Of a stretch of 64,000 nt of DNA, positions 34,292 through 42,862 are shown in pieces. Source of the stretch: Serratia proteamaculans_D (lineage in GTDB: Bacteria; Pseudomonadota; Gammaproteobacteria; Enterobacterales; Enterobacteriaceae); NCBI RefSeq assembly GCF_049959315.1, contig NZ_CP188201.1. One strand, written 5' to 3'. Under the pieces are notes generated by a model, which was not told where the DNA came from, searched no databases, and was given only the letters and a program-made list of their open reading frames with translations. The position numbers and the translations under genes are program-made. Positions within the stretch are counted from its first letter, which is position 1. Every line of letters begins with the position of its first letter.

Positions 34292-34593
34292 TGATGGCGC
34301 TCGCAAAAGTTAATCAATCATATGATTAACTTTATGCCAGATTGCACGAAATGCAATCAGTAACCGCGGTTTATTTAAGGGTATCTTTTCGGATTCGGCT
34401 GAATTGTCGGCATATTGTGCTATGAGTCACTTAATTTGCCTTTTCTTGTTCGACTTCTGCTACACTCGCCCGCTTGGTGCACTGCAGTTTGTGCCAATCC
34501 CTCGTGGTCATGCAAAATGTCCCGTCTGATAATCCTCCCAGGAAACTGCACCGAACACTGTTAGGTTAGGGGGGATCTGGAGTTTTTCTCTTT
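34292..34593. other. cecR-rhlE divergent intergenic region
   Basis: About 300 bases hold the palindromic operator at 34306-34333 on the cecR side and an untranslated leader ahead of rhlE with a GGAG site 11 bases before its ATG. No small gene is evident. Confidence 0.7.
34306..34333. promoter_or_regulatory. Palindromic operator, probably for CecR
   Basis: AAAGTTAATCA and TGATTAACTTT form a perfect 11-base inverted repeat around a six-base centre, 15 bases upstream of the cecR ATG. Position and symmetry fit an autoregulatory TetR-family operator that could also affect rhlE. Confidence 0.75.
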
Positions 34594-35964
34594 ATGTCAT
34601 TTGAAACCCTCGGCTTAAGTGCTGAAATTCTGCGCGCTGTTGAAGAACAGGGCTATCGCGAACCTACGCCAATTCAGCGCCAGGCTATTCCTGTCGTATT
34701 GGAAGGTCGTGACCTGATGGCCAGCGCCCAGACCGGTACCGGTAAAACCGCTGGCTTTACCCTGCCGCTGCTACAGCTGCTGAGTAAGCATGATCATGCG
34801 GTCAAAGGTCGCCGTCCGGTACGTGCGTTGATCCTGACGCCAACCCGTGAACTGGCTGCGCAGATCGGCGAAAACGTCGAATCCTACAGCAAATACCTGC
34901 GCCTGCGTTCGCTGGTGGTATTTGGTGGCGTGAGCATCAACCCGCAGATGATGAAGCTGCGCGGCGGCGTCGACGTGCTGGTGGCAACACCGGGTCGCCT
35001 GCTGGATCTGGAACACCAGCGCGCGGTTGACCTGTCCAAAATTGAAATTCTGGTGCTGGACGAAGCTGACCGCATGCTGGATATGGGCTTTATCCATGAT
35101 ATCCGCCGCGTGCTGGCCAAGCTGCCTGCCAAGCGTCAGAACCTATTGTTCTCTGCAACCTTCTCCGACGACATCAAAGGGCTGGCCAACAAACTGTTGC
35201 ACAACCCGGCATCGGTTGAAGTGGCGCGCCGTAACACCGCGTCCGAGCAGATTGAGCAAAGCGTGCACTTCGTTGACAAGAAGCGTAAGCGGGAACTGCT
35301 GTCCCAGATGATCGGTGAAGGTGACTGGAAGCAGGTCTTGGTGTTTAACCGCACCAAACACGGCGCCAACCACCTGGCTGAACAGCTGAACAAAGACGGC
35401 ATCACTGCCGCCGCTATCCACGGTAACAAAAGCCAGGGCGCTCGTACTCGCGCATTGGCCGATTTCAAAGACGGCAAAATCCGCGTATTGGTGGCTACCG
35501 ATATCGCGGCACGTGGTCTGGACATCGACCAGTTGCCACACGTGGTGAACTACGAGTTACCTAACGTGCCGGAAGACTACGTGCACCGCATCGGCCGTAC
35601 CGGTCGTGCTGAACGTACCGGTGAGGCGATCTCGCTGGTGTGCGTGGATGAACACAAACTGCTGCGTGATATCGAACGCCTGTTGAAGCGTGAGATCCCG
35701 CGTATTGCTCTGCCGGGCTATGAGCCGGATCCGAGCATCAAGGCCGAACCGATCATCAACGGTCGTCAGGCTGGTGGGCGCGGTGCGCCACGCGGCAACG
35801 GCGGTGGTCAACGCTCCGGTAACGGTGGCGGCCAGCGCAGTGGCAACGGTGGCGGCAATGGCGGTCAGCGTGAAAACCGCGGTGGCGGCAGTGCACGTCC
35901 GCAGGGTGATGGCAAGCCGCGTTCAGGTGCTCCGCGCCGTCCGCGCAGCCGCCCGGCTGAGTAA
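34594..35964 (+). CDS. rhlE: ATP-dependent RNA helicase RhlE
   Basis: A 456-residue DEAD-box helicase. Q motif (FETLGLSAEI..GYREPTPIQRQAIP), motif I AQTGTGKTA, motif II DEAD (VLDEADRMLD), SAT and motif VI HRIGRTGRAER are all present. After about residue 390 comes a glycine/arginine-rich tail with repeated GNGGGQRSG units, as in other RhlE proteins, likely for RNA binding. E. coli RhlE remodels RNA in ribosome assembly and decay. A clear bidirectional terminator follows. Confidence 0.96.
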   Translation: MSFETLGLSAEILRAVEEQGYREPTPIQRQAIPVVLEGRDLMASAQTGTGKTAGFTLPLLQLLSKHDHAVKGRRPVRALILTPTRELAAQIGENVESYSKYLRLRSLVVFGGVSINPQMMKLRGGVDVLVATPGRLLDLEHQRAVDLSKIEILVLDEADRMLDMGFIHDIRRVLAKLPAKRQNLLFSATFSDDIKGLANKLLHNPASVEVARRNTASEQIEQSVHFVDKKRKRELLSQMIGEGDWKQVLVFNRTKHGANHLAEQLNKDGITAAAIHGNKSQGARTRALADFKDGKIRVLVATDIAARGLDIDQLPHVVNYELPNVPEDYVHRIGRTGRAERTGEAISLVCVDEHKLLRDIERLLKREIPRIALPGYEPDPSIKAEPIINGRQAGGRGAPRGNGGGQRSGNGGGQRSGNGGGNGGQRENRGGGSARPQGDGKPRSGAPRRPRSRPAE

Positions 35965-35985
35965 ATTGCGCTGTTGTCAGCTGCT

Positions 35986-36012
35986 AAAAGGCCACCTTTA
36001 GGGTGGCCTTTT
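35986..36012. terminator. Bidirectional terminator after rhlE
   Basis: AAAAGGCCACC and GGTGGCCTTTT form an 11-base perfect stem with a five-base loop, followed on the plus strand by further T residues. The A-run on the left side would serve the convergent HlyD gene. Confidence 0.9.
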
Positions 36013-36042
36013 TTATAGGTAAAAATCAGGTTGCGCCTGCTA

Positions 36043-37071
36043 TCAGCGCATCTCAAGTTCCGGCACCACCGACATGCCAACGCGCAGCCGCGCCAGTTCC
36101 GGCTGGTTGGGTTCCAGCAGGATCTTCACCGGCAGGCGTTGCACCACTTTGGTGTAGTTGCCGGTGGCGTTATCGGCGCTGATGGCGGCAAAGGTGGAAC
36201 CGGTGGCCGGGGCGATGCTGTCAACGTGGCCGCGCAGCGTCACGCCGGGCAGCGCATCAACGGTGATGGCCACCGGCTGACCGGCAGAGACGTTGGCCAA
36301 CTGGGTTTCCAGGAAGTTGGCGACCACGTAGCTCTGCTGTAACGGTACCACCGCCAGCAGGCGCGTACCGGCGGAGACCCAGGCACCCTGGCGTACCGCC
36401 CGCTGGCCGACGCTGCCGGCAATCGGCGCAATAATCTGCGTGTAGGAAAGATTCAGACGCGCCTGATCAACATTGGCCTGTGAGGCGGCAATATCGGCTT
36501 CGGCCTGTTTGCGGCTGGCCTGCAACACTCCAACTTCTTTACGTGCCGAAACCACGGCGGCCTGATTCTGCCTTAGCTGCGCGGCGGCGGTCTGCATCAC
36601 GGAGGCCGATTTTTGCTGTTCATCGGCGGTGGCGGTACCGGTTTTCAGCAACCGGCGATAGCGATCGGCGTTCTGCCCGGCGTAGTTGAGCGTGGCCTGG
36701 CTGGCGCTGACGCCGGCTTCCTGCTGGGCAATATTGGCCTGCTGTTGATCCAGCTGCGCCTGAATGCTGGCCAGCTTGGCCTGGCTAATCTGCAGATTGG
36801 CCTGTGCCGTTTCCAGCGCCACGCGGTAATCCCGGTCGTCGAGGGTGGCCAGCACTTCACCGGCTTTTACCTGCTGGTTATCACTGACGTTGACGCTGCG
36901 GATATAGCCGGAAACCTTGGGGGCTACCAGCGTGTAATCGGCGCTCACGACCGCATCATCGGTACGTAAATGATGACGATTGAGCGATGAGCGGACAAAG
37001 AAAGCGATCGCCAGCAGGATTAGCAGCAGCAACGCCAGAGTTAAGGTTCTTTTTGCAGGGGTGAAGCTCAT
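36043..37071 (-). CDS. HlyD/EmrA-family periplasmic adaptor
   Basis: A 342-residue membrane-fusion protein with a single N-terminal membrane anchor (LTLALLLLILLAIAFFV), the lipoyl motif VAPKVSGYIRSVNVSDNQQVKAGEVL, an alanine/glutamine-rich coiled coil (about 95-210) and IIAPIAGSVGQRAVRQGAWV. It pairs with the MFS transporter that starts the operon; only two bases separate the MFS stop from its ATG. Together they resemble an EmrAB-type efflux unit, but with permease first and adaptor second. The substrate is unknown. The following terminator at 35986-36012 closes the unit. Confidence 0.85.
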   Translation of the reverse strand: MSFTPAKRTLTLALLLLILLAIAFFVRSSLNRHHLRTDDAVVSADYTLVAPKVSGYIRSVNVSDNQQVKAGEVLATLDDRDYRVALETAQANLQISQAKLASIQAQLDQQQANIAQQEAGVSASQATLNYAGQNADRYRRLLKTGTATADEQQKSASVMQTAAAQLRQNQAAVVSARKEVGVLQASRKQAEADIAASQANVDQARLNLSYTQIIAPIAGSVGQRAVRQGAWVSAGTRLLAVVPLQQSYVVANFLETQLANVSAGQPVAITVDALPGVTLRGHVDSIAPATGSTFAAISADNATGNYTKVVQRLPVKILLEPNQPELARLRVGMSVVPELEMR

Positions 37072-37073
37072 GG

Positions 37074-38681
37074 TTATGATCCTGATGTTTTGGGAACTAA
37101 AGGTAAAAGCGTTTGCGGCGGATAGGTACGCTTCGGCAGCCAGGCGGTCAGCAACACCAGCAGCAGTGCGCAGCCAATAATCAGCAGGTAGGCGTCACTG
37201 ATGCTGAGGATCACCGCCTGATGCTTTACCAGCGTCGAAAAATGCCCGAGATTTTCCGCTGAACTGACCGTGCCGTCCGGCAACAGCGGCAGGGCACCGC
37301 TGGCATGGTCTGAGTTTTCTGCGGTCATCAGCCATGGGCGATTGCCCAGGCGGTCAACCAGCACGTGAGAGTGAAATTGCTCCCGGTGGCTGATAAAATT
37401 CTCGACCAGGCTGCCCGCCGCCACGGCGGAAAAACCGCGCACGGTGTTAAACATTGCCGAGGCGAAGGGGCCTTCCGGCGCCATGATCACGCTGGTGGAC
37501 ATCAGTAATACCGGCAAAATCATCATCGGTTGGCCAAACGCCTGCAGGCTCTGGATCAGCCAGAAATTTTGCCGCGCCCAGTCGTCGGTCAGTTGCATGC
37601 CCAGCAAACAAGAGCCGGCAATGCATGCAGCGCCGAGGGTCAGCACCCAGCGAGAGTCTACCCAACGCAGGTTCAGCAGGGTGGCGATTAAAGGTGCTAT
37701 CACCAACTGCGGTAAGCCGACGGCCAACGCCAGTGGCGCAAATTGTACGGTGCGAAACCCCTCCACCTGCGAAAAGTAAAACGACGGCAGCATCGAGCCT
37801 GACAGCGCCAGCAACAGCACGCCAGCCAGCGTCAGCAGGCTATAAGAAAGATTTATGCGCCGCAGTAATTGCAGTTTTAACAGCGGCAACGGATGGAACC
37901 ATTCGTTGATCAAAAACACCACCAGCAGCGCAATGGAAACTGGCAACATCAGGCTAATCAAGGGCGAATTGAACCAATCGAGTCGCTCACCCTGGGTCAG
38001 CGAGAGAATCAACAGCGCGATACCGCTACAGCCGGTCAGCATGCCGAACAGATCGATCTGGCGGAAACGCTCCAGCCGCAAGGGATCCTGTGGCAATCCC
38101 CAGCCGATCAGTAAGGAGGCGATCAGACACAGTGGTATTGCCTGCCAAAACACAAACTGCCAACCCAGACTGTCGGTCCACAGCGCCGCCAGCGGTGCCG
38201 CGACATTAGGGCCAAAGGTGGCGGTAAGCGCATAGGCGGCCAGCCCGTAAAGTTTGATGCCGGGTGGCAGAAAACGCAGTGCCACCGTCATCAGCAACGG
38301 CGGCAATGCCCCCCCAAACAGGCCTTGCACCACCCGCAGCGTAATAAACAGCGTGGGATCAGCGGTTAAAGGCTGAAGTGCGCCGACGACGGCAAAACCA
38401 CCGATCATCACCAGGGCGAAACGGCGTAGCGAAAAGGTCACGGCAAACCAGGGAGCCACCATCATGGCTGCCACTTCCGCTGCCTGATAAACCGAAGTGA
38501 TCCAACTCCCCTGGTCAAAACCGATACCGATGGCCGCACGGATATCCGCCAACGCCAAATCGCTGATGCGGTCATTGAGTCCTGAGGTCAGGGCGGCAAT
38601 CAGCACACCCACCAACCCCACAGCCAGACGCAGGGTGAAAAGATGCGGCGCGGCGGCGGCAGGCGCAGGCTGAGCATTCAT
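37074..38681 (-). CDS. DHA2-type MFS efflux transporter (EmrB-like)
   Basis: A 535-residue integral membrane protein with about 14 predicted segments, consistent with the DHA2 drug:proton antiporter family. The early segment VYQAAEVAAMMVAPW stands where EmrB-type proteins carry their helix-2 motif, and FRQIDLFGMLTGCSGIALL marks the central linker. The start at 38681 has GGAG upstream; the longer reading frame back to 38843 crosses repeats in the intergenic region and is rejected. It is divergent from an IclR regulator, over a cluster of repeated sites that probably control it. Confidence 0.85.
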   Translation of the reverse strand: MNAQPAPAAAAPHLFTLRLAVGLVGVLIAALTSGLNDRISDLALADIRAAIGIGFDQGSWITSVYQAAEVAAMMVAPWFAVTFSLRRFALVMIGGFAVVGALQPLTADPTLFITLRVVQGLFGGALPPLLMTVALRFLPPGIKLYGLAAYALTATFGPNVAAPLAALWTDSLGWQFVFWQAIPLCLIASLLIGWGLPQDPLRLERFRQIDLFGMLTGCSGIALLILSLTQGERLDWFNSPLISLMLPVSIALLVVFLINEWFHPLPLLKLQLLRRINLSYSLLTLAGVLLLALSGSMLPSFYFSQVEGFRTVQFAPLALAVGLPQLVIAPLIATLLNLRWVDSRWVLTLGAACIAGSCLLGMQLTDDWARQNFWLIQSLQAFGQPMMILPVLLMSTSVIMAPEGPFASAMFNTVRGFSAVAAGSLVENFISHREQFHSHVLVDRLGNRPWLMTAENSDHASGALPLLPDGTVSSAENLGHFSTLVKHQAVILSISDAYLLIIGCALLLVLLTAWLPKRTYPPQTLLPLVPKTSGS

Positions 38682-38707
38682 AGTATGACTCCAGAAACGA
38701 AACTTAC

Positions 38708-38774
38708 GATGCACTGTATTGCATAGCGATACATTGTGACGCATGCTACATTGTGATGCACTGTATTGCAATGT
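38708..38774. repeat. Repeated operator-like elements between the pump and the IclR gene
   Basis: The 16-base unit GATGCACTGTATTGCA occurs twice exactly (38708-38723 and 38755-38770), and TACATTGTGA occurs twice (38730-38739 and 38747-38756). ACATTG at 38748 and CAATGT at 38769 form an inverted pair. The block lies 27 bases from the MFS start and about 70 from the IclR gene start, so regulator binding sites are the likely explanation. Confidence 0.7.
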
Positions 38775-38841
38775 GGTACATCGTGCCGCCTGACAGGAAA
38801 AAATGTTACAGTGTGGCCAAAAGCAAGGAAAAGAGCCTTCC

Positions 38842-39621
38842 ATGTCTGAACCCTCAACATTTTGTGATGATGAAAAAACCGGCGGTATTCAGGTCATTAC
38901 CCGTGCGGCGAAAATCCTCGAGGCACTGGGCGCCAAGCCCAACGGCATGAGCCTGGGTGAAATCGCGCAGGCGGTCGATCTGCCGCGTTCCACCGTGCAA
39001 CGTATCGTCAACGCGTTGGATTCTGTGCAATTGGTGCGCGGCGGTGCCGGTGGTGTGCGTCTGGGGCCGTCGTTGCTGCGGCTGATTGCCAGCGTACATA
39101 CCGAAATGGTGTCGATTGCGACGCCCTGGCTGCAGGCTTTATGTGACGCCACCGGCGAGACGGTTTCTCTGGGGCGCGCCAGCGGTTTGCAGTTGGCGGT
39201 GGTGCACTACATTGTGGCGGATCGCGAGCTGCGGGTGGTGCCGCGCATCGGCATGAATCTGCCGCTGTACAGCACCTCCGGCGGACGTGCGTTATTGGCT
39301 TTGAACAGCGATGATGCGGCCCGAAATTTACTGGGGGAAGCCTATATGGCGGTGACCGATATGACGGTACGTGATTTTCCGGCACTGCTGCAGCACCTGA
39401 ACGAAATACGCCGTACCGGTCTGTCCTACGATCGGGAGGAAACGCTGGAAGGCGTTTCAACCATGGCGGTGGCCATCGACACCATTCTGGGGCGCTTCTC
39501 CATCAGTCTGTTGGTGCCCAGTTCCCGTTTTACCAAAAATGAAGCTCGCTTCCGTGAGGAAATCCTCAGGTGTAAAGAGGCGCTGATCGATGAGATTGGC
39601 AAGGCGGCTTCGCGAGATTAA
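38842..39621 (+). CDS. IclR-family transcriptional regulator
   Basis: A 259-residue regulator with an N-terminal winged helix (about 15-75: QVITRAAKILEALGAKPNGMSLGEIAQAVDLPRSTVQRIV region) and a C-terminal GAF-like effector domain with the GVSTMAVAID and SISLLVPSSRF segments of the family. The start at 38842 follows AAGGA by about a dozen bases. It is divergent from the MFS/HlyD pump and is the likely controller of that pump. The universal stress and dehydrogenase genes follow on the same strand within 30 bases of each other. Confidence 0.9.
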   Translation: MSEPSTFCDDEKTGGIQVITRAAKILEALGAKPNGMSLGEIAQAVDLPRSTVQRIVNALDSVQLVRGGAGGVRLGPSLLRLIASVHTEMVSIATPWLQALCDATGETVSLGRASGLQLAVVHYIVADRELRVVPRIGMNLPLYSTSGGRALLALNSDDAARNLLGEAYMAVTDMTVRDFPALLQHLNEIRRTGLSYDREETLEGVSTMAVAIDTILGRFSISLLVPSSRFTKNEARFREEILRCKEALIDEIGKAASRD

Positions 39622-39633
39622 TCGGAGAAGATA

Positions 39634-40083
39634 ATGAAAACGCTGTTGGTTGCGGTTGATAATTCCGCCAATGCTCGTAAGGTCATTTCACTGGCTGCTG
39701 AACAGGCGTTGGCCCAGCAGGCGGCGGTAGTGGTGCTTTGTTGTGTCGATCTTGGCTATTCCATGACGGGGCCTTATGAAATAGAAGCGGGTGAAGATCC
39801 GGCAGATTTCGGCTACGCGCAGGATGAACAACAGGCCGCTGCCACTGTAGTACACCAGGCGCTGAGCGAACTGCAGGCCGCAGGGGTCAATGCGCGTGGG
39901 CGAGTGGTGGCCGGTGAGCCGGCAGAAAGCATTGTTGCCCAGGCGAAAGAACTGAATGCGACGATGATTATTATGGGGCGACGCCATCTTTCCCCCTTTA
40001 GACGTTTGTTAAATGGGTCGCACAGCGCCCTGGTGATTGAGAATGCCGATTGCCCGGTGCTGGTTGATGTGCGTGCCGACTGA
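39634..40083 (+). CDS. Universal stress protein (UspA domain)
   Basis: A 149-residue single UspA domain. It opens with KTLLVAVDNSANARKVISLA and ends with the nucleotide-binding pattern IIMGRRHLSPFRRLLNGSHSALVIENADCPVLVV-like (here VLVDVRAD), where G-x2-G-x9-G(S/T) is partly kept as GRRHLSPFRRLLNGS. It is probably ATP-binding. The gene is 12 bases after the IclR gene and 24 bases before the dehydrogenase gene, suggesting one transcript. Confidence 0.88.
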   Translation: MKTLLVAVDNSANARKVISLAAEQALAQQAAVVVLCCVDLGYSMTGPYEIEAGEDPADFGYAQDEQQAAATVVHQALSELQAAGVNARGRVVAGEPAESIVAQAKELNATMIIMGRRHLSPFRRLLNGSHSALVIENADCPVLVDVRAD

Positions 40084-40107
40084 CTTTGCCTAATCCCGGA
40101 GCCGAAG

Positions 40108-41067
40108 ATGAAACTAAAATGTGCCATTCTTGATGATTATCAGCAGGTCGCGCTCAGCATGGCCGACTGGTCTGCCCTCGGCGATCGGGTTGAGGTGTTC
40201 AGCATCGGTCAACATTTTAGTGATGAAGCGGAACTGGCCGTGCATCTGCAGGACTGCGATATTTTGGTGATTATGCGTGAACGTACGCCGATCACCGCCA
40301 CGCTGCTGGCGCGTTTGCCTCAGTTAAAGCTGTTGATCACCTCAGGCATGCGCAATGCCTCTATTGATTTGGCGGCAGCGGCACAGCATGGGGTGATTGT
40401 CTGCGGGACCGCCAGCGGCTCAGCTGCACCGATGGAGCTAAGCTGGGCACTGCTGCTGGGGTTGGCAAAACATTTGCTGACCGAAAATCACGGCCTGCGG
40501 CACAACGGGCCGTGGCAGCAAGCGGTTGGCGTGACGCTGCAGGGCAAGACGCTGGGCCTGCTGGGGTTGGGCAAGATTGGCAGCCAAATGGCGGTGGTGG
40601 CGCAGGCGTTTGGTATGCGGGTGCTGGCCTGGAGCCAAAACCTGACGGCAGAAAGGGCCGCCGAGGTGGGGGTAACGCTGGCAGCATCCAAACAGGCGCT
40701 GTTTGAACAGAGCGACTTTGTTTCGGTTCATCTGGTGCTCAGTGAACGTAGCCGTGGGCTGGTGGGCCGGCCAGAACTGCAGGCGATGAAGAAAACCGCT
40801 TATCTGATCAATACCTCGCGTGCGGCGATTGTCGATCGCAACGCATTGGTTGAGGCGTTGCAACAGGGGCAGATTGCCGGTGCCGGGCTGGACGTGTTTG
40901 AGGTTGAACCCTTGCCGAGCGACGACATCTTCCGCCAACTGCCCAACGTGCTGGCGACGCCGCATCTGGGCTATGTGGCCGACAGCAACTATCAAATCTA
41001 TTTCCGCGAAGCGATCGAAAACATCGAGGCCTTTATCGCCGGTGCTCCGCTGCGCCAATTGGCGTAG
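40108..41067 (+). CDS. D-2-hydroxyacid dehydrogenase, NAD(P)-dependent
   Basis: A 319-residue cytoplasmic oxidoreductase. The Rossmann motif GLLGLGKIGSQMA lies near residue 150. The catalytic Arg lies in the INTSRAAIVD region, with Glu downstream (EVEPLP) and the general-acid His in TPHLGYV near residue 292. These features define the phosphoglycerate/lactate dehydrogenase superfamily; the substrate cannot be assigned. Its place after an IclR regulator and Usp gene suggests control by small organic acids or aromatics, which is inference. Confidence 0.88.
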   Translation: MKLKCAILDDYQQVALSMADWSALGDRVEVFSIGQHFSDEAELAVHLQDCDILVIMRERTPITATLLARLPQLKLLITSGMRNASIDLAAAAQHGVIVCGTASGSAAPMELSWALLLGLAKHLLTENHGLRHNGPWQQAVGVTLQGKTLGLLGLGKIGSQMAVVAQAFGMRVLAWSQNLTAERAAEVGVTLAASKQALFEQSDFVSVHLVLSERSRGLVGRPELQAMKKTAYLINTSRAAIVDRNALVEALQQGQIAGAGLDVFEVEPLPSDDIFRQLPNVLATPHLGYVADSNYQIYFREAIENIEAFIAGAPLRQLA

Positions 41068-41147
41068 CACGGTTTTATTCCCCCAGATGCTTGTCTGCTG
41101 CGGGCATTCCCCCGTATCATTGCGCCTCTTTTTTAGCAGGGGTGAAC

Positions 41148-42077
41148 ATGCGCGTATTATTGGCTCCGATGGAGGGCGTTCTCGATTCTTTGGTGCGTGA
41201 GCTGCTCACCGAAGTGAACGACTACGACCTGTGCATCACCGAATTCCTGCGCGTGGTCGATCAACTGCTGCCTGCCAAGTCTTTCTACCGCTTGTGCCCT
41301 GAACTGCATCACGCCAGCCGTACGCCGTCCGGTACCCTGGTGCGTATCCAATTGCTCGGTCAATACCCGCAGTGGCTGGCAGAAAATGCCGCTCGCGCGG
41401 TGGAACTGGGATCTTACGGTGTCGATCTCAACTGTGGTTGCCCATCCAAGTTGGTGAATGGCAGCGGTGGTGGGGCGACGCTGCTCAAAGACCCGGAGCT
41501 GATTTACCAGGGCGCCAAAGCCATGCGTGCAGCGGTACCTGCCCATTTGCCGGTGACGGTAAAAATACGCCTGGGTTGGGATAGCGACAGCCGCAGCTTT
41601 GAAATTGCCGATGCGGTGCAGCAGGCTGGTGCCACTGAGCTGGCGGTACACGGGCGTACCAAAGAAGACGGTTACAAGGCGGAACGTATTAACTGGGCAG
41701 CAATTGGTGAGATCCGCCAGCGGCTGACCATTCCGGTGATCGCCAACGGTGAAATCTGGGACTACCAGAGTGCACAAGACTGCCTGCAAACTACCGGCTG
41801 CGATGCAGTAATGCTCGGGCGCGGCGCGCTGAATGTGCCCAACCTGAGCCGGGTTGTGAAATACAATGAACCCCGTATGCCCTGGCCACAGGTAGTACAG
41901 CTGCTGCAAAAATACGTTCATCTGGAAAAACAGGGCGATACCGGCCTGTACCACGTGGCGCGGATAAAACAGTGGTTGGGTTATTTGCGTAAAGAATATG
42001 ACCAGGCGACCGAGCTATTCAGCGAGATCCGTGCGTTGAATAACTCGAAGGATATCGCCCGGGTGATCTGTCGTTAA
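41148..42077 (+). CDS. dusC: tRNA-dihydrouridine(16) synthase DusC
   Basis: FMN enzyme reducing U16 of tRNA to dihydrouridine. The 309-residue TIM-barrel protein begins MRVLLAPMEGVLD, carries the Dus signature VDLNCGCPSKLVNGSGGG with the catalytic cysteine near residue 98, and KIRLGWD and VHGRTKEDGY further on. It is a little shorter than E. coli DusC (315). AGGGGTGA precedes the ATG. It is the first member of a set (dusC, yohD, pbpG, yohP) that is grouped in E. coli near 48 min. Confidence 0.94.
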   Translation: MRVLLAPMEGVLDSLVRELLTEVNDYDLCITEFLRVVDQLLPAKSFYRLCPELHHASRTPSGTLVRIQLLGQYPQWLAENAARAVELGSYGVDLNCGCPSKLVNGSGGGATLLKDPELIYQGAKAMRAAVPAHLPVTVKIRLGWDSDSRSFEIADAVQQAGATELAVHGRTKEDGYKAERINWAAIGEIRQRLTIPVIANGEIWDYQSAQDCLQTTGCDAVMLGRGALNVPNLSRVVKYNEPRMPWPQVVQLLQKYVHLEKQGDTGLYHVARIKQWLGYLRKEYDQATELFSEIRALNNSKDIARVICR

Positions 42078-42087
42078 GGATTAAACA

Positions 42088-42104
42088 GGGGAGCGGTGCT
42101 CCCC
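42088..42104. terminator. Hairpin after dusC
   Basis: GGGGAGC / GCTCCCC, seven-base stem with a three-base loop, 11 bases after the dusC stop, between convergent genes. No clear T-run follows. Confidence 0.45.
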
Positions 42105-42118
42105 CATTGAGTTAACGG

Positions 42119-42807
42119 TTATTTTCCTGCCAGCAGCTTAAGCACTTCCTCTGCCACCGCAGCACCCGACGCCGGGTTTTGCCCGGTGGCCACTCGTTGA
42201 TCGCTCAATGCGAATGCGGCCCAGGGTTCAGCCGCTTTCTGATAAAGGGCTCCGCGTTTTTTCAGCTCGGTTTCTGTCAGGTAGGGCACCAGCTTATCCA
42301 ATTCTGCCAGCTGTTCCTCTTCATTGCTGAAACCGGTGACCTTTTTGCCGTTAATCAGGTAGTCGCCGTTGGCCAGTTTGATATTCAACAGGCCGATAGC
42401 GCCGTGACACACGGAGGAGACCACGCCACCGCTTTCATAAATCGACTGGCTAAGGGTTTGCAATGCCGGGTTGTCCAGGAAATCCCAGATCACGCCGTGG
42501 CCGCCGGCATAGTAGATAGCGCCATAATCGGCGCGTTGACCTGAGAAGGTTTCAGCGTGGCACCCAGCCGATTCATAAACGGCTTGTTCTGATACCACTC
42601 CCAGTCGGTGGCGTCAGCCATGGCCAGGCTGTGGGGATCGATGGGGGTATAACCGCCTGACGGGCTGACATAGTCAACCTGATAGCCGGCAGCTTCCACT
42701 TTCTTCACAAAGTGCACCGCCTCCCCCAGCCACAGGCCGGTGGCGCGATCGATGCTTGGGTATTTGGCAATGCTGGTGAGTACCACCAGGATCTTCTTTT
42801 TCATCAT
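42119..42807 (-). pseudogene. DJ-1/PfpI (class I glutamine amidotransferase-like) gene broken by a frameshift
   Basis: Two reading frames together encode one DJ-1/PfpI protein of about 228 residues. The 5' frame gives MKKKILVVLTSIAKYPS through NRLGATLKPSQVN; the 3' frame resumes at ADYGAIYYAGGHGVIWDF and includes the nucleophile elbow SSVCHGAIGLL and the ending LLAGK. The break lies at about 42530-42536, where one missing base in GCGCC would explain the shift. If read through, the protein resembles HchA/YDR533C-type glyoxalase or chaperone members. It may be a true pseudogene, a sequencing error or, less likely, programmed frameshifting. Start at 42807 or 42804 after GAGAGGAAG. Confidence 0.8.
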
Positions 42808-42862
42808 GCTTCCTCTCGATTGACTGCTTCCATCGGGCTAAAGTATAGCCAATCTGAGAGGT

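Noticed and set aside
38682..38843. Longer N-terminus for the MFS transporter
   Set aside because: The extra 54 residues are Cys/His-rich, come from the repeat cluster and have no counterpart in DHA2 transporters.
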